Of a stretch of DNA of 9,321 nt, positions 1 to 6,685 are shown in pieces. The notes under the pieces were generated by a model. It worked only from the letters and a program-made list of their open reading frames with translations. It did no database searches and was not told the DNA's origin. A program made the position numbers and the translations under genes. Position 1 is the first letter of the stretch; the number at the start of each line of letters is the position of its first letter. Origin of the DNA: Treponema sp. (GTDB lineage: Bacteria; Spirochaetota; Spirochaetia; Treponematales; Treponemataceae); the NCBI GenBank assembly GCA_017390125.1, contig JAFPCT010000193.1, forward strand, positions 1-9,321. The letters are read 5' to 3'.

Positions 1-2
1 AG

Positions 3-695
3 AACATTACCTTTGTAAATGAAGACGGACTTTGGAAATCAAAGAATATTCTTCCAGACGGATCAAGCTATGTTTTCCCAATTGAGCAGAAACAGCTTGT
101 TTCTTTTGTAGATAATCTTAAAAATGTTCGCAAGATGTATAAAATATCATACAATTATGATGCAAAAAGTGTTGCTTTTAATACTGAATATACAATTTTT
201 TACAGACTTTCTGACGGAACGGAGACAAAATTCTTTTTGGGAAGCTCAGATTTTTCAAAAACTATGAGATACGTCCGCCTTGAGACAGGCTCTGGAATTT
301 TCAAAACCCAGGACGATTTTTCCCGGTTTTTGAACGCCTCTGCCTCTTTCTGGTATGATCCTTTCATTGTTCCCCGAAATGCCGGAAACTGTTCCTCACC
401 GGATGACGTAAGCCTTGTTTCTCTGACTTCTGAAGGAAAAACATCTTCCTTCTCAGATTCAAAAAAAATCTCCCGGCTTCTTGACCTCAGGCACGGTTTT
501 CTTTTTCCAGGAAAGCTGCCTGAATCTCCGGCAGAAGAAACGCTTTCCGTCTTTCTGTCTGACGGAAGCAAAATCACTGCGGGCATTTACCCGGACGCTG
601 GCGGCGGAAAAATCATTTCATACAGTTTTTCAGGCTGGTTTTATGCAGTACGGATAACAGACTGGACTTACCGAAGCATCAGGGAACTTTTCTGA
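3..695 (+). CDS. DUF4340-like protein, 5'-truncated (C-terminal 230 residues)
   Basis: The reading frame is open from the left edge, so the first methionine in view (position 135) is internal and the gene starts outside the window. The 230 visible residues are soluble, with beta-strand-like spacing. Near the left edge is a segment reading W-K-S, then an aspartate-glycine turn, F-P-I-E and a helix ending in NLRNV-like residues (about 10-45). Next come an FFLGSS strand, an R-Y-V-R-L-E strand and a W-Y-D-P-F-I segment (about residues 115-120). This order resembles DUF4340 proteins, which usually sit beside GldG-type ABC transporter components of the bacterial envelope. That is a family resemblance by eye, not a profile match. 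The likely partner genes would lie left of the window. The stop (693-695) is 3 bp from the stop of the convergent protease gene, with no hairpin terminator between them. The coding call is firm; the family name is tentative. Confidence 0.75.
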   Translation, partial: NITFVNEDGLWKSKNILPDGSSYVFPIEQKQLVSFVDNLKNVRKMYKISYNYDAKSVAFNTEYTIFYRLSDGTETKFFLGSSDFSKTMRYVRLETGSGIFKTQDDFSRFLNASASFWYDPFIVPRNAGNCSSPDDVSLVSLTSEGKTSSFSDSKKISRLLDLRHGFLFPGKLPESPAEETLSVFLSDGSKITAGIYPDAGGGKIISYSFSGWFYAVRITDWTYRSIRELF

Positions 696-698
696 TTT

Positions 699-1371
699 TT
701 AAAACATAAGCATTGTATAAAGACTCAGCAGGTTGTATGCAAAATGCGATGCAAAGGGATAGAAAATGTTTCCGGTTTTCTTAAAGCAAAAGCGCAGGGC
801 AAAGTGGGCAAAAAAGGCATTTGACACGGCAAACAGTCCCAGGTACCTGTGGCACAGAGCAAACAGTGCGGCGGGAATAAGTTCTGAAAGAAGGGCTGCA
901 TAAAATTCAGGAACGAAGGAAAGGAGTTTTTTCAGGGAAAAAGGTTCGTAAAAGCGGAATACAAGCTCCTCAAAAAGTGCCGCAGAAAAAAAAGTCAGCA
1001 GGCAGAAAATCATTTCCTGCAGGTTTCCGGGTTTTCGTATTGCCGTGTTTTCAGCCGTAAATCCTGAAAAAGATGCCGCCGACTGGGAAATAAATGAAAG
1101 CGCAAAAAGAGCGCAGAGAGTGATCAGGGCAGTGAGGATATTTTTTGCCGAAGCCTGATGTCTTTCGAATTTCAGGTTCCTTCCGTTGTTTTTCAGCTCG
1201 CCCGCACAGACCAGGACAGCCGCAATAAGAAAGGTCAGGTTTGCAAGCGGAAAATGCCATTCCGTAAAGATTCTGCCTGAAGTGTCTCTGAAAAGCAGCG
1301 AGGGCAGTATCCATGCAAAAAAAAACTAAAAAATTAAGGCATAATTCGCACAAAAAATAATGTTTTTTCAT
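699..1371 (-). pseudogene. CPBP (CAAX/Abi) family intramembrane protease, frameshifted in an A9/T9 run
   Basis: Two overlapping minus-strand frames together make one protein. Frame A starts at ATG 1371 (a TTG lies at 1377) and encodes a hydrophobic N-terminus ending L-V-F-F. Frame B continues A-W-I-L-P-S-L-L and runs to the TAA at 701-699. They meet at nine A's (1317-1325 on the plus strand). Removing one base gives a continuous 223-residue protein with several membrane helices, a normal size for the family. The C-terminal half has the CPBP motifs: EELVFR (E134, E135, R139), FALCHR (H174) and SHFAYN (H209, N213). CPBP proteins are multi-pass metalloproteases or related proteins; substrates are usually unknown. 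Frame B has no ATG before position 1013, so a restart there would lose the first 119 residues. The site may be a true mutation, a sequencing or assembly error, a slippery switch, or corrected by polymerase slippage. Motifs are intact, so any decay is recent. Confidence 0.8.
1317..1325. repeat. A9 homopolymer at the frameshift point of the CPBP gene
   Basis: Nine consecutive A's (U9 in the protease mRNA) lie exactly where the two protease frames must join. Eight bases would restore a continuous frame; nine puts a TAG (1328-1326) upstream of frame B. Runs of this length are prone to replication and polymerase slippage, and also to read errors. Runs of eight occur elsewhere in the window (461-468, 986-993, 1430-1437, 4941-4948), so the tract alone is not exceptional; its position is. 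Confidence 0.9.
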
Positions 1372-1383
1372 AATCAATATGCT

Positions 1384-1412
1384 ATTATAATGTTACGGAA
1401 TAAAATTGTATA
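1384..1412 (-). promoter_or_regulatory. Candidate sigma70-type promoter for the CPBP gene
   Basis: On the minus strand, TATACA (1412-1407, 4/6 to the -35 consensus) is followed after 17 bp by TATAAT (1389-1384, 6/6). The expected start would be near 1377, only about six bases before ATG 1371, leaving no room for a ribosome site. Either the mRNA is nearly leaderless or the match is fortuitous. It overlaps the plus-strand -10 box at 1386-1391. Confidence 0.35.
1386..1391 (+). promoter_or_regulatory. Candidate -10 box for the pilZ-headed operon
   Basis: A perfect TATAAT lies 25 bp before the ATG at 1417, the first gene of the long plus-strand operon. The expected start is around 1398, giving a leader of about 19 bases. 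The matching -35 region is poor: T-rich sequence at 1363-1368, or TTTTCA at 1365-1370 with a short 15-bp spacer. A weak or activator-dependent promoter is possible. The box shares bases 1386-1389 with the minus-strand box. Confidence 0.35.
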
Positions 1413-1416
1413 GAAA

Positions 1417-2634
1417 ATGCACCTGATTGTTTTTTTTATTGTGACGGCGCTTGTTATTCTGGCCGTCGGAAAAATATATGCTCTCAATAAAGTCAGACTT
1501 GACTTTTTCTTCCGGGGAACAGACGAAGGGTTTACCGGTCCTGAGATAAATTTGCTCTGGAAACTGAGTGATGAATGTCATCTGGAGGAACCTGTAGCCT
1601 TGTTCTATTCTCTTCCTGCATTGTCAAGGTGCATCTCACACATAAAGACAAAAGCAGAGAACGAAGGGGAGCTGAATTCTGAAAAAATCCAGAACATGCT
1701 TACAAGGCTCTACAAGTTCAGAAATAAAATTGAAAGGGAAGCTGACAAAATGCGGGGACTGGACTCAACGAGGGCATTGTCCGACCATCAGAAGCTCAGA
1801 ATCATCCTGCCGGGAAAGGGCGTTTTCTCCTCAGAGATCATGAACAACGGAAAGTTAATGACCATCAAGGTTCCGACTCAGAAAGGACAGATTACGATTG
1901 ACGGAAAACGCTGGATCGGAGAATCCATAAGCGTATATCTGTGGCGCGCAGGAGATGCCCGCTACGTTTTTGATACAAAGGTTGCCAGTGAAGGCATATT
2001 CCTTGGAAAGCCCTGCATAAATCTTGAGCAGACTACAACTCTTGTCCGAACTCAAAAAAGAAACGCAATCCGCGCAAAATGCCATATTCTTGCAAGCCTT
2101 TATATCCTCAAGGAAAAGGTCATTAACTACAACGAAATAAGCACAAAACCGGGACTGAAATGTCTTCTTGAAGATATTTCAAAGAACGGAGCCATGATCC
2201 GCATAGGCGGAAAGGGAGTCCCTGGCATTCAGATAAGGCTTCAGTTCCAGCTTGACTCAAGGCTTGTAGTCATGTTCGGTGTTGTGCGTACTGTTGAATA
2301 TAACGCAGAATTAAAACAGTCCAGGCTTCATTTTGAATGCATTCACATTGAGCCGGTCATGAAAAATATTGTCTTGAGCTATGTGTTCAACATTCTTCCG
2401 GAGAAAGAAAAGGAAATTTATGCCGCACTTTCTCTTACGGATACGGACGAAAAAGACGAGCTTCTTGCAGAGCAGAAAGCCCAGAATCCGGCAGAAAGAC
2501 TGGATTCCCAGATTTCAGATACAGACACCCTGCTGTCAGAGGGAACTGAAGTTCAGCAGGAAATTGTTGACGCTCCGGAACTGAGCGGACTGCAGGATTC
2601 AGATATACAGGAACAGGAAGAGAAAGCTTTATGA
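1417..2634 (+). CDS. Membrane-anchored PilZ-domain c-di-GMP receptor
   Basis: This 405-residue protein has an N-terminal membrane helix (about residues 3-22), a charged helical region (about 45-120), a beta-rich YcgR-like N-domain (about 125-205), a PilZ domain (about 211-325) and a long acidic, Glu/Gln/Asp-rich tail (about 330-405) that looks disordered. The PilZ c-di-GMP ligands are intact: the RxxxR motif at R215 and R219, and DxSxxG at D253-G258 (residues D-I-S-K-N-G). It should therefore bind c-di-GMP at the cytoplasmic face of the inner membrane. YcgR-type proteins often adjust flagellar motors, and spirochaete PilZ proteins have been linked to motility and virulence, but the partner here is unknown. 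No strong ribosome site precedes ATG 1417; the start is chosen because it includes the whole membrane helix. The TGA overlaps the next ATG by 4 bp, indicating translational coupling. Confidence 0.9.
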   Translation: MHLIVFFIVTALVILAVGKIYALNKVRLDFFFRGTDEGFTGPEINLLWKLSDECHLEEPVALFYSLPALSRCISHIKTKAENEGELNSEKIQNMLTRLYKFRNKIEREADKMRGLDSTRALSDHQKLRIILPGKGVFSSEIMNNGKLMTIKVPTQKGQITIDGKRWIGESISVYLWRAGDARYVFDTKVASEGIFLGKPCINLEQTTTLVRTQKRNAIRAKCHILASLYILKEKVINYNEISTKPGLKCLLEDISKNGAMIRIGGKGVPGIQIRLQFQLDSRLVVMFGVVRTVEYNAELKQSRLHFECIHIEPVMKNIVLSYVFNILPEKEKEIYAALSLTDTDEKDELLAEQKAQNPAERLDSQISDTDTLLSEGTEVQQEIVDAPELSGLQDSDIQEQEEKAL

Positions 2635-3803
2635 TTAGAAAGGCAACATTAATTTTTTTACTTGCAGTTTTTCCAGCCCTTGTTTTTGCAAAAGGCAGTA
2701 AAAATCAGAGGCGGTTTGTTGGCGGAAACATTCAGGACAAGATCGCAAGCGTAAATGAAGCTTCTGAAGCTGAAGTAACAGACCTTGCCAAGGCAGCGAT
2801 GGAATTCTCAATAAACTACAAGGAGCTTATGGGCGATGATCCGGACCTTGCATCCCTTGCTGTTGCCGGCGTCACTGCCATTCCTCAGAGCTATATTGAA
2901 GGCGCCTCTGAATCAGAACGTAAAATTCTTTCCGACAAATTTCTTAACATTTTCAACATTTTTGAAGACAATTCCGTAAAGATTTCGGTTCTTAACAAAA
3001 TTTCATCATCAGACCTTGACGGAAAGAATTTTACCTCAACTCTTAATGACTTCATCAGGAACGGAAATCCGGCTTCTTCAGACATGGCTCTCGTAAAGAA
3101 CGTAATTCAGACTTTAGGAAACATTGGTGATGAAGAATCATTTAAAGTCCTGTTCAAAGCCATACCTGATCAGAAATGGGAACTGGTACGCGGGGACCTT
3201 GAACTTGCTTTCCGCCAGCTTCTTTCAGAAAGAGAGCTTCTGACTTTGGACCTTATAGGCCGTGGAAACGCCCTTGAAATCCGTACAATTTTTGATATTG
3301 TGGCAAAAAGTGAAGGTGCAACAAAGAATTTTACCGCAGAAATTGCAGAAAATGTACTTCTCCGCAGTATATATATTATGGGGAACTCATCTTCTGCAGG
3401 TGAGGATCTGCCGGTACTGCAGCAGGAAGCGCTGGAGCTTCTCAAGGACCTCCAGTGGACAAGAGCTTCCAGCACTGCCGTTCAGTATTTTGCACAGGCC
3501 GTAAGCGAATTCAATAATGGTCAGATTACAGAAGAGGCGTTCTGTACTGTAATAAACTCTCTTCCTGTTGTTTCACCTATTGGCTCAATTCAGCCGCTTT
3601 CTTCGTATCTTGCTTCATTGAACAAACAGATGGAAGAAAAGACTGCTGCACCTGCAGAAAATGTAGTTCTTGCACTTATTTCCGCATTGGCTTCTGTAGG
3701 TGATAAAAATGCTTTTGACGCTCTTCTCGGAGTTACATATTACGAATATCCGGACAAAGTTATTGCCGCAGCACGCGATGCTCTGGCAAAACTGAAATGG
3801 TAA
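2631..3803 (+). CDS. Exported HEAT-repeat-like alpha-helical protein
   Basis: This 390-residue protein starts with a clear signal peptide: charged M-I-R-K, hydrophobic residues 6-19, and a likely cut after A20 (V-F-A). There is no lipobox cysteine, so it is probably periplasmic and soluble. The rest is almost all helical, with HEAT-like units. The clearest are residues about 148-180 (T-L-G-N-I-G-D-E turn) and the C-terminal unit about 343-390 (A-S-V-G-D-K-N turn, ending in an A-A-R-D-A-L-A-K-L helix). HEAT-like proteins are scaffolds that bind other proteins; no catalytic residues are apparent and no specific function is claimed. A GGAAGAG sequence lies about 9 bp before the start. It overlaps the PilZ gene by 4 bp and comEC by 7 bp, so the three are probably made together. 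The coding call is firm; the repeat class is by eye. Confidence 0.85.
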   Translation: MIRKATLIFLLAVFPALVFAKGSKNQRRFVGGNIQDKIASVNEASEAEVTDLAKAAMEFSINYKELMGDDPDLASLAVAGVTAIPQSYIEGASESERKILSDKFLNIFNIFEDNSVKISVLNKISSSDLDGKNFTSTLNDFIRNGNPASSDMALVKNVIQTLGNIGDEESFKVLFKAIPDQKWELVRGDLELAFRQLLSERELLTLDLIGRGNALEIRTIFDIVAKSEGATKNFTAEIAENVLLRSIYIMGNSSSAGEDLPVLQQEALELLKDLQWTRASSTAVQYFAQAVSEFNNGQITEEAFCTVINSLPVVSPIGSIQPLSSYLASLNKQMEEKTAAPAENVVLALISALASVGDKNAFDALLGVTYYEYPDKVIAAARDALAKLKW

Positions 3804-5080
3804 AAAAAAATCTCTCTCTGAACCCTGTTGTCCTGGCTGCATTTATCTGTGCAGCCTGTGTATATGCATTTCCCCTTAAAATCAAAGCCAGCCCGGCTTT
3901 CTGCTCCCTGCTCAATGAGCAGAATATTGCATCCATAAGCGGAGAATTTTCTTCTAATGTTGTGCGGAGCGGAAGCGGAAAATACTATTCCGCCGCAATT
4001 CATGCGGAATCTGTTTCTGATTCTGCCGGGACAGGCTCTCAGGCAAAAGGAAAGGTTTCTGTTCTTTTGCCTGCAGAATTTGCCGAAGCTTTTCTTCCCG
4101 GAAAATATTTTACAAAGGCAAAAGAAAATTCTCTTGTCTGCGAACAGGGAAAACGTGTGCGGCTTTACGGGCGTTTTGCTCAAAAACAAGAAGACTCAGG
4201 AGACAGCAGTGTGTTTGTGGTAAGGTATGCAGAATCTCTTCCTGAAAAATCAGGCATTGTGCATTCTCTGCTAAAAATCCGGGGAATAAGCAGAATCAAT
4301 TTCCGCAGGCTCATGTATTCCTGGGGAAATGCAGGAGGCCTTCTGCTGGCTCTTCTTTCCGGAATAAGGGAATACACGGAAGCTGATGTTTCTGATGCCT
4401 TCAGATTAAGCGGACTTTCTCATGTTCTTGCTCTTTCAGGAATGCATCTTTCGCTTTTTTCGGGACTTTTCAAAAAAACAGGACGATTTCTCGGGCAGAA
4501 ACTTTCATCCCTGCTTCAGATTCTTGCAGTCCTTGCCTTTGTCTGGTTTGCAGGCATATCTCCGTCGCTTTTCAGGGCAATGCTCTGTTCCATGATGCTG
4601 CTTTTTCTGTCATTGCTGAACATAAAAAACGTAAAAATGCTTTCGGTATTGAGCGTATCATTTCTGGCTCACATAATTTTGCGCAGGGAAGATATTGTTT
4701 CCCTTTCCTTTATTTTAAGCTATGGGGCGCTGGCAGGAATCCTAGTCCTGGGAAATTTCTGCTCCATGGTGAACATTGCAAGAATTCCATCCCTGATTTC
4801 TTCGTCTTTAGGAGCAAGTGCCGGTGCTCAGATTTTTACGGCGCCGGTTTCATTAAGGTGTTTCAGTATGTTTGCTCCGGCCGGAATCATTTCAACTGTA
4901 ATCATTTCTCCTTTGATTTCTATTTTTATTTATTCAGGACTTTTTTTTATCTTTCTGTGCCTTATTTTCCCGGTTTTTGTTCCGTTCTCTTCATTTTTAT
5001 TGAATATTCAGTATAATGTCATAAAACAGCTCGTCCTGATTTTTGCCGCATTTCCGTGCATTTCCACGGCTGTGCAATAG
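3797..5080 (+). CDS. comEC: ComEC/Rec2-family DNA-uptake channel, short form without nuclease domain
   Basis: This 427-residue polytopic membrane protein has an N-terminal helix (about 9-25), an OB-fold-like extracytoplasmic region of the DUF4131 kind (about 40-145) and the Competence domain (about 180-425). The signature is the segment around residues 203-219 (R-L-S-G-L-S-H-V-L-A-L-S-G-M-H), followed by the A-G-x-S-P-S-x-x-R-A motif at 252-261. ComEC forms the inner-membrane channel for single-stranded DNA in natural transformation. Full-length forms such as that of B. subtilis (about 775 residues) add a C-terminal metallo-beta-lactamase-like domain. Here the protein ends right after the Competence domain, and the next gene follows after 13 bp with no leftover domain. 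No other competence genes are in view. The start lies inside the previous gene with no ribosome site, suggesting coupling. Codons 2-5 include an A9 run (3802-3810). Confidence 0.9.
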   Translation: MVKKNLSLNPVVLAAFICAACVYAFPLKIKASPAFCSLLNEQNIASISGEFSSNVVRSGSGKYYSAAIHAESVSDSAGTGSQAKGKVSVLLPAEFAEAFLPGKYFTKAKENSLVCEQGKRVRLYGRFAQKQEDSGDSSVFVVRYAESLPEKSGIVHSLLKIRGISRINFRRLMYSWGNAGGLLLALLSGIREYTEADVSDAFRLSGLSHVLALSGMHLSLFSGLFKKTGRFLGQKLSSLLQILAVLAFVWFAGISPSLFRAMLCSMMLLFLSLLNIKNVKMLSVLSVSFLAHIILRREDIVSLSFILSYGALAGILVLGNFCSMVNIARIPSLISSSLGASAGAQIFTAPVSLRCFSMFAPAGIISTVIISPLISIFIYSGLFFIFLCLIFPVFVPFSSFLLNIQYNVIKQLVLIFAAFPCISTAVQ

Positions 5081-5093
5081 ACTGGAGAATAAG

Positions 5094-5966
5094 ATGCAGA
5101 AAATAAACCATCCCGATTACAATTCACCTTCCGCCCTCAAGGACTTTATGGAGAAGAGCGGAATGGCCATGCAGAAAAAGTTCGGTCAGAACTTCCTTGT
5201 AAACGAGCAGGCAAGAATTAAGCTGATTGATGCTCTGAACATAGAGGAAGGTACGAAAGTCTGGGAGGTAGGACCTGGGCTTGGCTCAATGACATCAGAA
5301 ATACTTAAGCGGGGAGCGGATCTTACAGTTTTCGAAATTGACCGGGGATTCATAAATTTCCTTCATTCGTTTTTTGCTGACTATGAGGAAAAAGGTCGTT
5401 TCCGCATAATTGAAGGGGATGTCCTGAAAAACTGGCAGAAGGCAGTTTCTGAATACGGTGAGCCTGAGCGTTTTTTTGGAAATCTTCCCTATAACATTGC
5501 CGCTACATTGATCGCCGACACAATAGAAAAAGGAGTCCGCTTTGAGAGGGCTGTTTTTACTGTACAGAAAGAAGTTGCTCTCAGAGCCTGTGCAAAATGC
5601 GGTTCTGAAGACTATTCTTCGTTCAGTCTGCTCTGTCAGTGGGCTTATGACCTTACGCCCTTGATGGAACTTTCCGGAGGATGCTTCTGGCCTCGTCCGA
5701 ACGTAGACTCAAAGGCATTTGCAATGCAGAAAAAGGAAGGATTTCCGGGCTGCAAGGATCCGTCCATGTTCGTAAAGGTCCAGAGGGCACTTTTTTCTTC
5801 CCGCAGAAAAAACCTACGCAACAATCTGACAAATTTCCTCCACAACGGAGACATGGCGGAAAACGCATTGAAATCCGCTGGAATAGAATCTTCTCTCAGA
5901 GCGGAAGTTCTTCCTGCAGAAAAGATTCTATTGTTATCCGACATCCTAACTGATATAATGAAATAG
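5094..5966 (+). CDS. rsmA: 16S rRNA (A1518/A1519) dimethyladenosine transferase RsmA/KsgA
   Basis: RsmA transfers methyl groups from S-adenosylmethionine to two adjacent adenines near the 3' end of 16S rRNA during late 30S assembly. The visible signatures are F-G-Q-N-F-L (30-35), the SAM loop E-V-G-P-G-L-G (58-64), acidic E81 for the SAM ribose, G-D (108-109), the catalytic N-L-P-Y (130-133), Q-K-E-V (158-161), F-x-P-x-P-x-V-D-S (198-206) and S-R-R-K-N-L-R (236-242). The frame is open back to an ATG at 5043, but I chose ATG 5094. It has GGAG at 5084-5087 with good spacing, avoids overlapping comEC, and gives 290 residues, close to the usual 260-290. The gene is complete with all motifs intact. 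It lies 13 bp after comEC and 3 bp before the YggS gene. The identification is secure. Confidence 0.96.
   Translation: MQKINHPDYNSPSALKDFMEKSGMAMQKKFGQNFLVNEQARIKLIDALNIEEGTKVWEVGPGLGSMTSEILKRGADLTVFEIDRGFINFLHSFFADYEEKGRFRIIEGDVLKNWQKAVSEYGEPERFFGNLPYNIAATLIADTIEKGVRFERAVFTVQKEVALRACAKCGSEDYSSFSLLCQWAYDLTPLMELSGGCFWPRPNVDSKAFAMQKKEGFPGCKDPSMFVKVQRALFSSRRKNLRNNLTNFLHNGDMAENALKSAGIESSLRAEVLPAEKILLLSDILTDIMK
5931..5959 (+). promoter_or_regulatory. Candidate internal promoter ahead of the YggS gene
   Basis: TTGTTA (5931-5936, 4/6 to the -35 consensus) is followed by a 17-bp spacer and a perfect TATAAT (5954-5959). It lies inside the last codons of rsmA. Transcription would begin about 5966-5968, two to four bases before the ATG at 5970, so the product would be a nearly leaderless mRNA. 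No Shine-Dalgarno sequence is seen before that ATG, which fits. AT-rich coding DNA can produce such matches by chance. Confidence 0.35.
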
Positions 5967-5969
5967 CAT

Positions 5970-6680
5970 ATGAATTCAATAAGCGAAAACCTCAGTAAAG
6001 TACATTCTCAGATTGACAGCGCTGAAAATGACGCCGGAAGAAAGGCTGGAAGCGTAAAGCTTCTTGCTGTAAGTAAATTGCATCCTGTCGAGGAGATAGA
6101 AGAGGCTGTTAAATGCGGGCAGAAGGCCTTTGGTGAAAATCGTGTGCAGGAAGCCCATCAGAAATTTACTGAACTTTACAAAAAATATCCTGACCTGGAG
6201 CTTCATATAATCGGTCAGCTTCAGACAAACAAAGTAAAGAAAGCGGTGGAAATAGCTTCTGTCATTGAATCAGTGGACAGAATTGAGCTTATTCAGGAAA
6301 TTGAAAAACACGCCTCAAAAGCGGGAAAAAATATTGCAGTTTATTTTGAAGTACATACAGCAGAAGACTCAAAGTCTGGATTTGCAGATTTTGAGCAGCT
6401 ACAGGAAGCAGTTGCTTTCTGCGCAGAAGGAAATGCCCCTCATGTAGTTCCTTCCGGCTTCATGACCATGGCGCCTTTCTCTGATGATCAGAATCTTGTC
6501 CGCGCCTCATTTAAAAAACTTACGGAAATGGCAGACAAAATAAAAAAACTCTATCCGCAGCTTCCGCTTTCGGAACTTTCCATGGGAATGAGCGGAGATT
6601 TTCCGGTTGCAATTCAGGAAGGTTCTACTGAAGTAAGGATTGGAACTGCAATTTTCGGAGAACGCAACTACAACAAATAA
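5970..6680 (+). CDS. YggS/PLPBP-family pyridoxal phosphate homeostasis protein
   Basis: YggS (PROSC, PLPBP) is a cytoplasmic PLP-binding protein with an alanine-racemase-like barrel and no known catalytic activity. It buffers PLP and affects vitamin B6 and amino-acid pools. The 236-residue length is normal. Family features are all present: the PLP lysine K36 in L-L-A-V-S-K, F-G-E-N-R-V-Q-E (54-61), I-G-Q-L-Q-T-N-K (81-88), S-K-S-G (134-137), M-T-M-A-P-F (165-170), S-M-G-M-S-G-D (204-210) and G-S-T-E-V-R-I-G-T (218-226) for the phosphate pocket. The more common H-L-Q-x-N-K reads Q-L-Q-T-N-K here, a mild variant. The gene starts 3 bp after rsmA without a clear ribosome site, and a promoter-like sequence sits just ahead of it. 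In many bacteria this gene is instead near proC or cell-division genes, so the setting is different here. Confidence 0.95.
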   Translation: MNSISENLSKVHSQIDSAENDAGRKAGSVKLLAVSKLHPVEEIEEAVKCGQKAFGENRVQEAHQKFTELYKKYPDLELHIIGQLQTNKVKKAVEIASVIESVDRIELIQEIEKHASKAGKNIAVYFEVHTAEDSKSGFADFEQLQEAVAFCAEGNAPHVVPSGFMTMAPFSDDQNLVRASFKKLTEMADKIKKLYPQLPLSELSMGMSGDFPVAIQEGSTEVRIGTAIFGERNYNK

Positions 6681-6685
6681 CGAAG

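Noticed and set aside
699..1013. A separate 104-residue CPBP protein starting at ATG 1013
   Set aside because: It would begin within a membrane helix just before the E-E motif and lack the first four-tenths of the family fold. No ribosome site was seen, and upstream sequence in the same frame is clearly protease-like.
1051..1310. Continuation of protease frame A past the A9 run
   Set aside because: After the run the translation becomes Cys/Arg/Lys-rich without membrane helices, while the other frame gives regular hydrophobic helices leading into the CPBP motifs. It is a shadow frame.
1352..1368. Inverted repeat A6-TAATG-T6
   Set aside because: Pure A/T runs inside the first codons of the protease gene in AT-rich DNA; no further symmetry.
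3740..4189. Minus-strand 149-codon open frame over the start of comEC
   Set aside because: It lies antisense to two well-supported genes and is Cys/Phe/Arg-rich as expected from reading coding DNA backwards. The same applies to the minus-strand frames at 200-586, 3170-3475, 5645-5944 and 7405-7898.
5054..5069. Small hairpin CCGTG-CATTTC-CACGG at the end of comEC
   Set aside because: Only five base pairs, inside coding sequence, with no T tract. It is not a terminator, though it lies 15-30 bases before the rsmA ribosome site and might slightly affect its translation.
5043..5093. Upstream ATG for rsmA giving a 307-residue protein
   Set aside because: The extra 17 residues (His/Arg/Cys-rich) do not look like the RsmA N-terminus, lie inside comEC and lack a ribosome site. 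ATG 5094 has GGAG at good spacing.
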